This document shows positions 1 through 6,334 of a stretch of 6,388 nt of DNA, in pieces. The notes beneath the pieces were generated by a model. The model worked only from the letters and a program-made list of their open reading frames with translations. It made no database searches and was not told the origin of the DNA. The stretch is taken from the NCBI GenBank assembly GCA_013696785.1, contig JACCXW010000098.1, positions 1-6,388 on the forward strand. The letters are read 5' to 3'. Each line of letters opens with the position of its first letter. Position 1 is the first letter of the stretch. The translations under genes were made by a program, and so were the position numbers. The DNA is from Geodermatophilaceae bacterium (GTDB taxonomy: Bacteria > Actinomycetota > Actinomycetes > Mycobacteriales > Geodermatophilaceae).

Positions 1-2
1 CG

Positions 3-758
3 GCGCTCGTCATGGGCCAGACCGCGGAAAACCTGCACGACCGGTACCCGACGATCACCAAAGAGCGCGCCGACGCCTTCGCAGCGGGAAGCCAGTCGAA
101 GTACGCCAAGGCACTGGCCGAAGGGAAGATAGACGCCGACCTCGTCTCCGTGGCGACCCGGTCAGCCGAGCGCGGCTACGGCCTGGCCGCCGCCGACGAG
201 CCCCCACGCCCCGGTACCTCGGTGGCCGACCTTGCGGCCCTCAAGACGCCGTTCCGACCGCACGGCCGGGTCACCGCCGGCAACGCCGCGGGCTTGAACG
301 ACGGCGCAACGGGCTGCATCCTCGCCGCGGAGGACGTCGCCGAAGAACTCGGCCTGCCCAGGGCGATGCGGCTGGTGGGCTACGGCTTCATCGGTGTCGA
401 GCCCGAGGTCATGGGCGTGGGTCCGGTGCCCTCGACCGAGAAGGCGCTGCGCAACACCGGACTGTCCATCGAGGACATCGGCCTGTTCGAGTTGAACGAG
501 GCGTTCGCAGTCCAGGTACTCGCGTTCCTCGACCACTTCGGGATCCCCGACGATGACCCCCGCGTTAACCCCTGGGGCGGCGCGATTGCCGTCGGGCACC
601 CGCTGGCGAGTTCCGGCGTCCGGCTGATGACCCAGCTGGCCCGGCATTTCGCCGAGCGGCCGGACACCCGGTACGGCGTCACCGCCATGTGCATCGGCAT
701 CGGCATGGGCGGCACCGTGATCTGGGAGAACCCGGCGTACGACGGAGCGTCCCGATGA
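3..758 (+). CDS. fadA: Acetyl-CoA C-acyltransferase (thiolase), FadA-type, 3' part only
   Basis: This is the beta-subunit of a fatty acid beta-oxidation complex, which cleaves 3-ketoacyl-CoA with CoA to give acetyl-CoA and a shortened acyl-CoA in the cytoplasm. The open frame runs off the left edge (A-L-V precede the ATG at 12), and M-G-Q-T-A-E-N is internal to thiolases, so the true start lies upstream. The N-terminal half with the nucleophilic cysteine is not in the window. Visible thiolase C-terminal motifs are NEAFA (495-509), GGAIAVGHP with the catalytic His codon at 597-599, and MCIGIGMGG with the proton-transfer Cys codon at 690-692. The protein ends normally after that motif, so the 3' end looks intact. 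Its TGA overlaps the ATG of the fadB-like gene by four bases (ATGA, 755-758). Family assignment is secure; substrate chain length is not visible. Confidence 0.95.
   Translation, partial: ALVMGQTAENLHDRYPTITKERADAFAAGSQSKYAKALAEGKIDADLVSVATRSAERGYGLAAADEPPRPGTSVADLAALKTPFRPHGRVTAGNAAGLNDGATGCILAAEDVAEELGLPRAMRLVGYGFIGVEPEVMGVGPVPSTEKALRNTGLSIEDIGLFELNEAFAVQVLAFLDHFGIPDDDPRVNPWGGAIAVGHPLASSGVRLMTQLARHFAERPDTRYGVTAMCIGIGMGGTVIWENPAYDGASR
744..747 (+). promoter_or_regulatory. Ribosome binding site of the fadB-like gene
   Basis: GGAG lies inside the end of the thiolase gene, seven bases before the ATG at 755. It supports that ATG over the longer open frame beginning at 689, whose extra 22 residues (rich in His and Arg) are only the thiolase gene read in another frame. 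Confidence 0.75.
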
Positions 759-2842
759 CCACCCCTGCCGAGGTCGTCACGAGAGCCCTCGTCCGCTACG
801 TCTCCGTGCCGGGGCTGCCCGGCGAGGTAGCCCTGGTCACGCTGGACAACGGGCTGGATCACACCCGCCCGTCGACGTTCGGCCTGGCCGGACTGTCCTC
901 ATTGGACAATGCGATGGACGAGATCGAGGCGCGTACGCCGAAGGTCCGGGCGATCGCTGTGACCGGTAAGCCGTTCATCTTCGCGGTGGGCGCGGATCTG
1001 TCCGGCGTTCCGCTGATCACGACACGTGAGCAGGCCGTCGAGATCGGCCGGCTGGGGCATCGCGTGTTCCGGCGTTTCAAGGATTCGGCGATGCCGACAT
1101 TCGCTTTCGTCAACGGCGCGGCGATGGGCGGCGGGCTCGAATTGGCTCTGCACTGTCATTTCCGCACCCTCTCCGCAGGGGCGGCCGCGCTCGCGCTACC
1201 CGAGTGTTTCCTCGGCCTGCTGCCGGGCTGGGGCGGGACGCAGCTGCTGCCGAACCTGATCGGGGCGGACAAGGCCGTCACGGTCATCGTCGAGAACGCG
1301 CTGAACCAGAACCGCATGCTCAAGGCGAAACAGGCGCTGGCGTACGGGATCGCGGACGTGATGTTCGAGCCGGCTGACTTCCTGGAGGAGTCGCTTCGCT
1401 GGCTCGGCGCCGTCGTCGACGGCAGCGTGGTGGTGCCGCCGCCGGAGGTCGAACGCGGAGACGCCTGGGCGGCGGCGCTGGCACGGGGCAAGGCCATCGC
1501 GGACGTGAAGACAGCCGGCCACGCACCGGCGCCATACCGCGCGTTGGAGATGCTCGCCCTCGCCGAGACAGCGGACTTCGCGGTGGGTACCGAGGCGGAG
1601 GAGCAGGGGCTGGCCGACCTGCTGATGAGCGAGCAGCTGCGGGCCGGCCTGTACTCCTTCGACCTGGTGCAGAAGCGGGCCAAGCGTCCGGCCGGTGCAC
1701 CGGACTCGTCCGTGGCCAGGCCGGTGACGAAGGTGGGGATCGTCGGGGCCGGTCTGATGGCCAGCCAGCTGGCGCTGCTGATCGTCGCGCGGCTCGAAGT
1801 GCCGGTAGCGCTGACCGACGTCGACCAGGCGCACCTCGACAAGGGGGTCGGCTACGTCCACACCGAGATCGACACGCTGCTGCAGAAGCACCGGGTGTCG
1901 CCGGACAAGGCGAACCGGCTCAAGGCACTGGTCAGCGGGTCGCTGACCAAGGACGGCTTCGCCGATTGCGACTTCGTGATTGAGGCGGTGTTCGAGGAAC
2001 TGGCTGTGAAACAGGCGGTGTTCGCCGAGGTGGAGGACGTCGTCTCGGCGGACTGCGTGCTCGCGACTAACACGTCATCCCTGTCCGTCACCGAGATGGC
2101 ATCGAGGCTCCGGCACCCGGAGCGGGTTGTGGGTTTCCACTTCTTCAACCCGGTCGCCATACTCCCGCTGCTGGAGGTCGTCCGCGGTCAGGCCACCGAC
2201 GATTCCACGCTGGCCACGGCGTTCGCGGTCGGCAAGGCGCTGCGCAAATCCTGTGTCCTGGTGCAGGACTCGCCGGCATTCGTGTTCAACCGGCTCGTCA
2301 CGCGGGCGCTTGGTGAGGTGATCGGAGCGGTCGACGACGGTACGCCCTTCGACGTGGCCGACCGGGCGGTGGGCGAACTCGGGCTGCCGCTCTCGCCGTT
2401 CGTCCTGCTGCAACTCGTGGGCCCGGCCGTCGCGATGCACACGGCGGCATCGCTGCGTGCCGCCTTTCCGGATCGGTTCGGCGAGTCGGCCGGGCTGCGC
2501 GCCCTTGTCGCCGCGGGCAAGGCGGGGATCTACACCTGGGGAGCCGACGGGCTGCCGTCGGTCGACCCCGAAGTGGCGGCGCTCTGGCCGCAGGGCGACA
2601 CCCCGCTGACCGAGAAGGAGGTGTTGGACCGGGCCCGATCGGCGCTGGCCGAAGAGATCCGGATCCTCCTCGACGATGGCGTCGTCGCGGCCCCGCAGGA
2701 CGTGGATCTGTGCCTGCTCCTGGGCGGTGGCTGGGGGTTCTGGAACGGCGGCATCACGCCGTACCTCGACCGGACCGGCGTCGCGGAGAAGGTGAACGGG
2801 CGTCGATTCCTCGACCCCGGAGTGGCCAGCCTGCCCGGCTAG
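755..2842 (+). CDS. fadB: Bifunctional enoyl-CoA hydratase / 3-hydroxyacyl-CoA dehydrogenase (FadB-type alpha subunit)
   Basis: This 695-aa cytoplasmic enzyme catalyses hydration of 2-enoyl-CoA and NAD-dependent oxidation of 3-hydroxyacyl-CoA, feeding the adjacent thiolase. Residues about 1-210 form a crotonase domain: FAVGADL (76-82) and NGAAMGGGLE (120-129) supply the oxyanion hole. Both glutamates expected of active FadB hydratases are present, E129 in GGGLE and E150 in ALPE. Residues about 325-510 form the NAD-binding dehydrogenase domain with GAGLMAS (331-337), NTSS (439-442), catalytic H462 in GFHFFNP and its partner E474, twelve residues on as in E. coli FadB. C-terminal dehydrogenase domains follow, with DSPAFVFNR (505-513) and GGGWGFWNGG near 657-666. 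Length matches the family (about 700 aa). The start is set by GGAG and the ATGA overlap with the thiolase stop. No truncation or missing catalytic residue was seen. Confidence 0.96.
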   Translation: MTTPAEVVTRALVRYVSVPGLPGEVALVTLDNGLDHTRPSTFGLAGLSSLDNAMDEIEARTPKVRAIAVTGKPFIFAVGADLSGVPLITTREQAVEIGRLGHRVFRRFKDSAMPTFAFVNGAAMGGGLELALHCHFRTLSAGAAALALPECFLGLLPGWGGTQLLPNLIGADKAVTVIVENALNQNRMLKAKQALAYGIADVMFEPADFLEESLRWLGAVVDGSVVVPPPEVERGDAWAAALARGKAIADVKTAGHAPAPYRALEMLALAETADFAVGTEAEEQGLADLLMSEQLRAGLYSFDLVQKRAKRPAGAPDSSVARPVTKVGIVGAGLMASQLALLIVARLEVPVALTDVDQAHLDKGVGYVHTEIDTLLQKHRVSPDKANRLKALVSGSLTKDGFADCDFVIEAVFEELAVKQAVFAEVEDVVSADCVLATNTSSLSVTEMASRLRHPERVVGFHFFNPVAILPLLEVVRGQATDDSTLATAFAVGKALRKSCVLVQDSPAFVFNRLVTRALGEVIGAVDDGTPFDVADRAVGELGLPLSPFVLLQLVGPAVAMHTAASLRAAFPDRFGESAGLRALVAAGKAGIYTWGADGLPSVDPEVAALWPQGDTPLTEKEVLDRARSALAEEIRILLDDGVVAAPQDVDLCLLLGGGWGFWNGGITPYLDRTGVAEKVNGRRFLDPGVASLPG

Positions 2843-2861
2843 CCAGCCCACCGCCGTGCGG

Positions 2862-3005
2862 TCAACGCTGCCGTGGATAGCCTCGCTCGAGTTGTTCCTC
2901 ACCGTCGGCATCGACGCGATCGCACGATGGGATCAAACGCTCGTCGAGGCCGGCATCGACACCGCCTACCGCGAAGGCAACCGTCGGTTCCCACGAGCAC
3001 ATCCA
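2862..3005 (+). pseudogene. Possible decayed fragment of a class V aminotransferase (kynureninase/cysteine desulfurase-like)
   Basis: The gap between the fadB-like gene and the convergent SDR gene has no intact gene. Plus-strand frame from 2856 reads SLELFLTVGIDAI and then, about 24 residues on, YREGNRRFP (2967-2993) followed by a His. In class V PLP aminotransferases, a helix of the type A-S-L-x-L-(L/F)-x-x-(V/I)-G-x-x-A-(I/L) precedes, by a longer interval, a YREGxxRxSPH motif near the C-terminus. Both motifs occur here in order and in one frame, but the spacing is shorter than in intact proteins and no PLP lysine region is present. This suggests a remnant with a deletion. No start signal was seen, and downstream the frame runs on as antisense of the SDR gene. 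The match is from memory of family patterns, so chance similarity is possible. Confidence 0.3.
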
Positions 3006-3025
3006 TGCCGGTCCGGCCGGAGACG

Positions 3026-4030
3026 TCAGGTGGCCGCGAAGGCCCGCAGCAGGGCTCGCTCGTCGTCGTCGGACAAGCCTGCACGACGCGCTCCGGCGGT
3101 GGCCACTGCCAACTCCCAGGCAAGGGTGTCCGTCAGCGTCTCCCGCAGGGGCCGGTTGATCAGCCCCGCGGCCCGTGCCCTGCTGCCGTCGCGGGAACTG
3201 AAGCCCGCGTACTCCGGCATCGGCAGCCACAACGGGAGGGAACGCTCTCCCATCCATGCACTGACTCCCTGACCCAGCAGCCAATCCTGGCTGGCGCCCA
3301 CCAAGGGACCGGTGTGGCCGGCGACATCTCGCGCCATCGTCAGGTGTGCGGGCAGCGGGACGGTCTCACCTGTCGCGTTGAAGATTCCACGACGATCGCT
3401 GCTGCCGGTAGCGACAATCCAGGTGGCCAGGTCACGCACGTCCAGAACCTGAGTCGCGCACTCGGGCACGTCCGGCACCAGGACGCTGCCGTCTGCCGCA
3501 GCGGGTTGGGCGAACCGCAGCGGCCAATAGCCGGTGCGGCCGAAGATGTCTCCCGGGCCGCCTATCAGCCCGGCCCGCACGACCAGGCACCGCTCGGGAC
3601 CGAATGCGGTCAGGACATGCTGCTCACACGCCACCTTGGCCGGCCCGTAGGTCTCCATGCTCTCCATCACGTCGCCGTCGAGGGCCGGGAAGAGTGCGGC
3701 GTCCTCGTCTTCGCCGGGCGTGGCGTGCTCGGCGTACACATTTGCCGACGATACGAAGACGAAGAGCTCACTCCGATCAGTCAGCGCTTCGGCCGCGCGC
3801 CTGACCTGGCCGGGCTGGCGGGACACGTCGACAACCATGTCCCAGTGCTCGCCGGTGATCGCGCTCAAGGCATCGGGCTGATCCCGATCCGCCCGCACTA
3901 ATGCCGCACCGTCCGGCACAGAGCCTGACGACCCGCGAGCCAGGCAGGTGACCCGGTGGCCGTGCTCGAGAGCGGTGGACGCTATGCAACGGCCGAGCCA
4001 GGCCGTTCCGCCGAGAACAAGAAGTCGCAT
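3026..4030 (-). CDS. NAD(P)-dependent SDR-family reductase/epimerase (extended or atypical SDR)
   Basis: This 334-aa protein is probably a cytoplasmic NAD(P)-dependent oxidoreductase or epimerase with unknown substrate. The N-terminus carries a Rossmann motif, LVLGGTAWLGR (4-14). The catalytic set is visible: Ser94/Ser95 in FVFVSSANVY, and Tyr128 and Lys132 in METYGPAK. Further family landmarks are RAGLIGGPGD (152-161), DVRD (197-200) and FNATG (217-221). The ending, with LSDDDERALL, resembles a protein widespread in actinobacteria that is often labelled NAD-dependent epimerase or reductase, so it looks full-length. The ATG at 4030 begins directly at the Rossmann strand, as usual for the family. 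The preceding bases are pyrimidine-rich (CTTTGCTTTTCAG) with no clear Shine-Dalgarno, so initiation may be weak or leaderless. It follows the small membrane protein gene by 57 bp. Leu44 is encoded by a rare TTA. Its link to the upstream genes is unknown. Confidence 0.92.
   Translation of the reverse strand: MRLLVLGGTAWLGRCIASTALEHGHRVTCLARGSSGSVPDGAALVRADRDQPDALSAITGEHWDMVVDVSRQPGQVRRAAEALTDRSELFVFVSSANVYAEHATPGEDEDAALFPALDGDVMESMETYGPAKVACEQHVLTAFGPERCLVVRAGLIGGPGDIFGRTGYWPLRFAQPAAADGSVLVPDVPECATQVLDVRDLATWIVATGSSDRRGIFNATGETVPLPAHLTMARDVAGHTGPLVGASQDWLLGQGVSAWMGERSLPLWLPMPEYAGFSSRDGSRARAAGLINRPLRETLTDTLAWELAVATAGARRAGLSDDDERALLRAFAAT
3899..3901 (-). other. Rare TTA leucine codon (Leu44 of the SDR gene)
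   Basis: The codon for residue 44 of the SDR protein (in G-A-A-L-V-R-A-D) is TTA. By reading, I found no other in-frame TTA in the genes of this window. In streptomycetes TTA codons need the bldA tRNA and can delay translation to late growth. Whether this applies depends on the host. Confidence 0.8.
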
Positions 4031-4087
4031 CTGAAAAGCAAAGACCGGGCGGAAGGCCGATGCAACATCGCTTCACCAAGGGCGTAG
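4031..4087 (-). other. 57-bp spacer upstream of the SDR gene with a weak hairpin
   Basis: The spacer contains only a short inverted repeat, CGATG-loop of 3-CATCG (4058-4070), too weak for a convincing terminator. No clear -35/-10 pair or Shine-Dalgarno is visible. Read-through from the upstream minus-strand genes is therefore possible. Confidence 0.35.
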
Positions 4088-4405
4088 CTATTCCGCCCTC
4101 GGCTGGTCGGCCGTGTGAACGCTGCGGCCGGGGCCGAGACTCACCAGGATGAGCCGGCGCAGCACGATCACCCCGCCGGCCATGAGCAGACTCGTCCACG
4201 TCGGATCCCTGGCCAAGCGGGTCAGCCCGGCGGCGGTCAGGAATTCCAGCAGGACCGGCAACGCGCACGCAAGCTGACGGGTGGCTGCGAGAACGACGGC
4301 CGCGGCTACCAACGCGGCACCGGTCAGCAGGATCGCGACCGTATCGAGCAACTCGGTCATATCGAGCAACTCGGTCATATCGAGCAGCTCACTCATGTCG
4401 AGCAT
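4088..4405 (-). CDS. Small three-helix membrane protein with repeated N-terminal hexapeptide, DUF1622-like
   Basis: I do not recognise a named family for this 105-aa protein. Its first 21 residues are MLD-MSELLD-MTELLD-MTELLD, encoded by an 18-bp tandem repeat. Three hydrophobic segments follow (about 23-42, 45-64 and 71-90) and then a short polar tail rich in charged residues. From L53-E54-F55 onward it aligns without gaps to the DUF1622 protein encoded just upstream. Shared positions include LEF, A-x(6)-A-x-x-P, an aromatic two residues after the Pro, T, an Arg in the last helix and a final Leu. It lacks the basic loop that follows helix 1 of DUF1622. The gene begins four bases after the DUF1622 stop (TGA-CCGA-ATG), implying translational coupling. 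Other in-frame ATGs at 4396, 4378 and 4360 could be used. The ATG at 4360 would give a 90-aa protein with a single MTELLD. Confidence 0.75.
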   Translation of the reverse strand: MLDMSELLDMTELLDMTELLDTVAILLTGAALVAAAVVLAATRQLACALPVLLEFLTAAGLTRLARDPTWTSLLMAGGVIVLRRLILVSLGPGRSVHTADQPRAE

Positions 4406-4412
4406 TCGGTCA
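4343..4412 (-). repeat. 18-bp tandem repeat spanning a stop/start junction
   Basis: On the plus strand the unit ATCGAGCAACTCGGTCAT occurs perfectly at 4343-4360 and 4361-4378. A third copy with three mismatches is at 4379-4396, and a fourth, shortened by one base, covers 4397-4412. On the coding (minus) strand each unit reads ATGACCGAGTTGCTCGAT, encoding MTELLD. The fourth copy contains the TGA of the DUF1622 gene and the ATG at 4405. The length is a multiple of three, so gain or loss of whole units keeps the reading frame. A GAG in each unit sits nine bases before the next ATG and could act as a weak Shine-Dalgarno. Confidence 0.95.
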
Positions 4413-4832
4413 CGGCGGTCCGGCCGACGACGCCGGCTGGTCCGGCCAGCCGCCCTCGACCTCCGCCCGTTCCCTGGCGATCTCCCGGGAGAGGAAGTAG
4501 TTGAGCGCGGTTCGGATCGTCGCGATGGCGGCGAGCTGACCGATCTCGGTGTAGCTGGGTGAGATCGCCGTGCTCAGGATGTCTCCCGCGAGCTGGAATT
4601 CCAGTCCGAGGACGAGGAACCGGCCAAGGCTCAACCGGATCGTCGCGAACTCGCGCGCCGACCGGCGCATCCCGAGGCCGGCGCGCAGGAAGCGGACAAA
4701 CGCGATGACCGCGCCGACGAAGATGATGAGCGCGCCCGCCGCCTCCACCACCCGGACCAGGACGTCGACCACGTCCCGAAGGACCGATTCGGGCAGCACC
4801 TCGATGCTGGCGGTCACTGCACACCCGGGCAC
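4410..4832 (-). CDS. DUF1622 family integral membrane protein
   Basis: This protein of up to 140 aa belongs to a membrane family of unknown function. Three hydrophobic segments are visible: about 28-49, 69-90 and 97-118. The first is followed by a basic loop (RAGLGMRRSAR). The conserved part reads R-x-S-LGRFLVLGLEFQLAGDIL (66-86), then a short polar link with SPSYTEIG and IRTALNYFLSREI (106-118), ending in a charged tail with E-x-E-G-G-W-P, all typical of DUF1622. The start is uncertain: GTG at 4832 is the longest, but GTG at 4817 and 4799 are also in frame and none has a strong Shine-Dalgarno. The gene lies 46 bp after the thiamine-binding protein gene and 4 bp before the small membrane protein gene. 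With that neighbour it may form a two-component membrane assembly, which is inference. Confidence 0.88.
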   Translation of the reverse strand: MPGCAVTASIEVLPESVLRDVVDVLVRVVEAAGALIIFVGAVIAFVRFLRAGLGMRRSAREFATIRLSLGRFLVLGLEFQLAGDILSTAISPSYTEIGQLAAIATIRTALNYFLSREIARERAEVEGGWPDQPASSAGPP

Positions 4833-4878
4833 TCGTGGAGGTTAGCCGTTCCGCACACCGACAGCGAGAACGAGAGTG

Positions 4879-5166
4879 TTACCGGAACTTGTGGGTGAGC
4901 GAGTCCATCGTGCGGGTTCCGCTGCTGCCCTGCGCGATCTTGACGATCGACACCGAGCTGTCCGCACCGGCTGTCAGCACGGCCTCGTGCACGGCTCGCA
5001 GCAACAGCCAGAGCTCTTCCGGTTCACCCTCGAACGTCGTACCGAGCGGTCCGACCTCGTAGTTCACGCCGGAGCCCTGGATGACCGCGATGGCCGCCTC
5101 GATGTGCGCGTGCGGATCCTCCGGCGTTCCCATCGGACTGGGCAGGCACTGGATCTCGATGATCAC
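4879..5166 (-). CDS. Thiamine-binding protein, MTH1187/UPF0045 (DUF77) family
   Basis: This 95-aa soluble protein has a ferredoxin-like fold by family. Homologues form oligomers and bind thiamine or a related ligand. Visible family features are an N-terminal strand IIEIQCLPSP, DPHAHIEAAIAVIQGSG (17-33), the Y-E-V-G-P-LGTTFEGEPEEL segment (36-52), LRAVHEAVLTAG (56-67) and the terminal strand SVSIVKIAQGS with K93 near the C-terminus. Length matches the family (about 95-105 aa). I chose the GTG at 5166 because it begins exactly at the first conserved strand and follows AGGA by 10 bases. The frame stays open upstream to 5325, but that part overlaps the kinase gene and matches nothing in the family. 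It lies 12-13 bp after the histidine kinase stop, so the two are probably co-transcribed. No thiamine transporter gene or obvious TPP riboswitch was seen nearby. Confidence 0.9.
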   Translation of the reverse strand: MIIEIQCLPSPMGTPEDPHAHIEAAIAVIQGSGVNYEVGPLGTTFEGEPEELWLLLRAVHEAVLTAGADSSVSIVKIAQGSSGTRTMDSLTHKFR

Positions 5167-5176
5167 GTCGGCAGAT

Positions 5177-5182
5177 TCCTCA
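5177..5182 (-). promoter_or_regulatory. TGAGGA: kinase stop fused to the ribosome binding site of the thiamine-binding protein gene
   Basis: The minus strand reads TGAGGA at 5182-5177. TGA ends the histidine kinase and AGGA lies 10 bases before the GTG at 5166. This decides the start of the thiamine-binding protein and suggests coupled translation. Confidence 0.6.
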
Positions 5183-6325
5183 CTGGCTGGGCAGCCGCAC
5201 GAGGACCCGCATCCCGCCGCCCTCCCTGGGTTCGGCGCGGATCGTTCCGTGATGCGCGGCCACGACGGCGGACACGATGGAAAGCCCCAAGCCTGCCCCA
5301 CGACCACTGGCCCGGGCCGCACCACCCCGGCGGAACGGATCGAACAACTCAGCGGCCGTCAGCGGGTCCACGGCGGGGCCGCTGTTGTCCACGCACAACT
5401 CCACCCCGGCGCGGCCGGTCAGGGTCTGTACCCGCGCCCAGCCGCCGTCGATGTTGTGGCGAACGGCATTCTCGACCAGGTTGCCCACCATCCGCTCGAG
5501 CAACCGCGGGTCGCCGACAGCCAGCGCCGGACGCAGTTCGGTGTCGATCCGCAGGTCGCCCGCGCTGATCTCCTCGGCCAGCGCAGACAGCGCTGCCGGC
5601 ACGATCCCGGCCAGATCGGCCTCCTCGCCGATGTCCAGCTGGGAACGAACCTGCGCCTCGGTGCGGGCCAGCAGCAGCAGCGAGTCGACCAGGCGGTCGG
5701 CGCGTTCGGTCGCCGCACGGATGCGCTCCCCCATCGCCCGCAGTTCGCCGGCGTCGGCGGCCGGGTCCGCCAGCGCCACGTCGACCTCCGTGCGCATCAC
5801 TGCCAGCGGCGTACGCAATTCGTGGCTGGCGTTGGCAACGAACCGCCGCTGACTGTCGAAGGCCCGGTCCAATCGGGCCAGCATGTCGTCGAATGTTGCC
5901 GCCAGCTCCCAGAGTTCGTCTCGCGGGCCGGTCAGCTCGATCCTCGAGGTGAGCGTCTCGGTCGACAGCCGCCGGGCGGTCGCGGTTATCTGAGCCACCG
6001 GCCGCAGCGCGCGCGCCGCGACGACGTATCCGATCGCCGCACCTGCCAGGACGAGCAGTCCGAAGATGACGCCGCCGGTACGGAGGAGGGCATCGGTGGC
6101 CTGATCCCGGAGCGTCGCGAGCAGGTCATCCGCCGACACGACGACGTCATCACCGGTCGAGGTCCGGACCCTGACGACGGTCCCCGGCGCGAAGCTCGCG
6201 GTAGCAACGATGGCGCGGTCGACCAGCCAGATCGCGAGCGCAAGGAGCAGCGCCGAGACGACCGCGAGCAGACCGCCGTACAGCAGTGCCAGCCGCCACC
6301 GCAGCGAGAGCCGATTCCGCTGCAT
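5180..6325 (-). CDS. Two-component sensor histidine kinase (HAMP-HisKA-HATPase)
   Basis: This 381-aa membrane kinase would autophosphorylate on a histidine and pass the phosphate to the response regulator encoded just upstream. Domains in order: TM1 about 13-35, a short extracytoplasmic segment of about 48 residues, TM2 about 84-104, then HAMP (about 104-157, with ALRPVAQITATARRLS). HisKA follows with the phosphoacceptor H168 in NASHELRTPL. The ATPase domain shows the N box N-L-V-E-N-A-V-R-H-N (282-291), G1-like VDNSGP (312-317), the F box LFDPFRRG (327-334) and the G2 box GRGAGLGLSIV (341-351). All catalytic motifs are present, so it looks active. The signal is unknown, and the sensor segment is too short for a classical PAS or Cache domain. 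The ATG at 6325 lies nine bases after the regulator's stop with only a weak Shine-Dalgarno. Confidence 0.95.
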   Translation of the reverse strand: MQRNRLSLRWRLALLYGGLLAVVSALLLALAIWLVDRAIVATASFAPGTVVRVRTSTGDDVVVSADDLLATLRDQATDALLRTGGVIFGLLVLAGAAIGYVVAARALRPVAQITATARRLSTETLTSRIELTGPRDELWELAATFDDMLARLDRAFDSQRRFVANASHELRTPLAVMRTEVDVALADPAADAGELRAMGERIRAATERADRLVDSLLLLARTEAQVRSQLDIGEEADLAGIVPAALSALAEEISAGDLRIDTELRPALAVGDPRLLERMVGNLVENAVRHNIDGGWARVQTLTGRAGVELCVDNSGPAVDPLTAAELFDPFRRGGAARASGRGAGLGLSIVSAVVAAHHGTIRAEPREGGGMRVLVRLPSQ

Positions 6326-6334
6326 GCGAGCCGC

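Noticed and set aside
1156..1891. Two minus-strand frames of about 230 codons opposite the fadB hydratase region
   Set aside because: They overlap each other and a well-supported gene, and both read as compositional shadows.
2075..2911. 278-codon minus-strand frame across the end of fadB
   Set aside because: It is opposite a fully conserved dehydrogenase domain, with composition biased to Arg, His and Gly and no recognisable motif.
2906..2960. Direct repeat CGGCATCGAC at 2906-2915 and 2951-2960
   Set aside because: Ten bases in a GC-rich stretch, both encoding Gly-Ile-Asp in the same frame; no sign of an attachment site or mobile element.
3012..3021. Palindrome TCCGGCCGGA between the convergent genes as a terminator
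   Set aside because: It has no loop and no U-tract. A 10-bp GC palindrome is expected often by chance here.
2873..3901. Long plus-strand open frame of 342 codons antisense to the SDR gene
   Set aside because: It matches no family and is a mirror of a gene with clear Rossmann and YxxxK motifs. Long antisense frames are expected in high-GC DNA.
5167..5325. N-terminal extension of the thiamine-binding protein to 148 aa
   Set aside because: The extension lies inside the kinase gene, has no similarity to the family and would displace the AGGA-supported GTG start at 5166.
5390..5396. G1 box reading D-N-S-G-P instead of the classical DxGxG in the histidine kinase
   Set aside because: NSGP variants are common in actinobacterial kinases of this type, and the other ATPase motifs are intact, so it is not evidence of inactivity.
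4876..5568. 230-codon plus-strand frame opposite the kinase and thiamine-binding genes
   Set aside because: Arg/Pro-rich low-complexity translation with no motif, opposite two recognised families.
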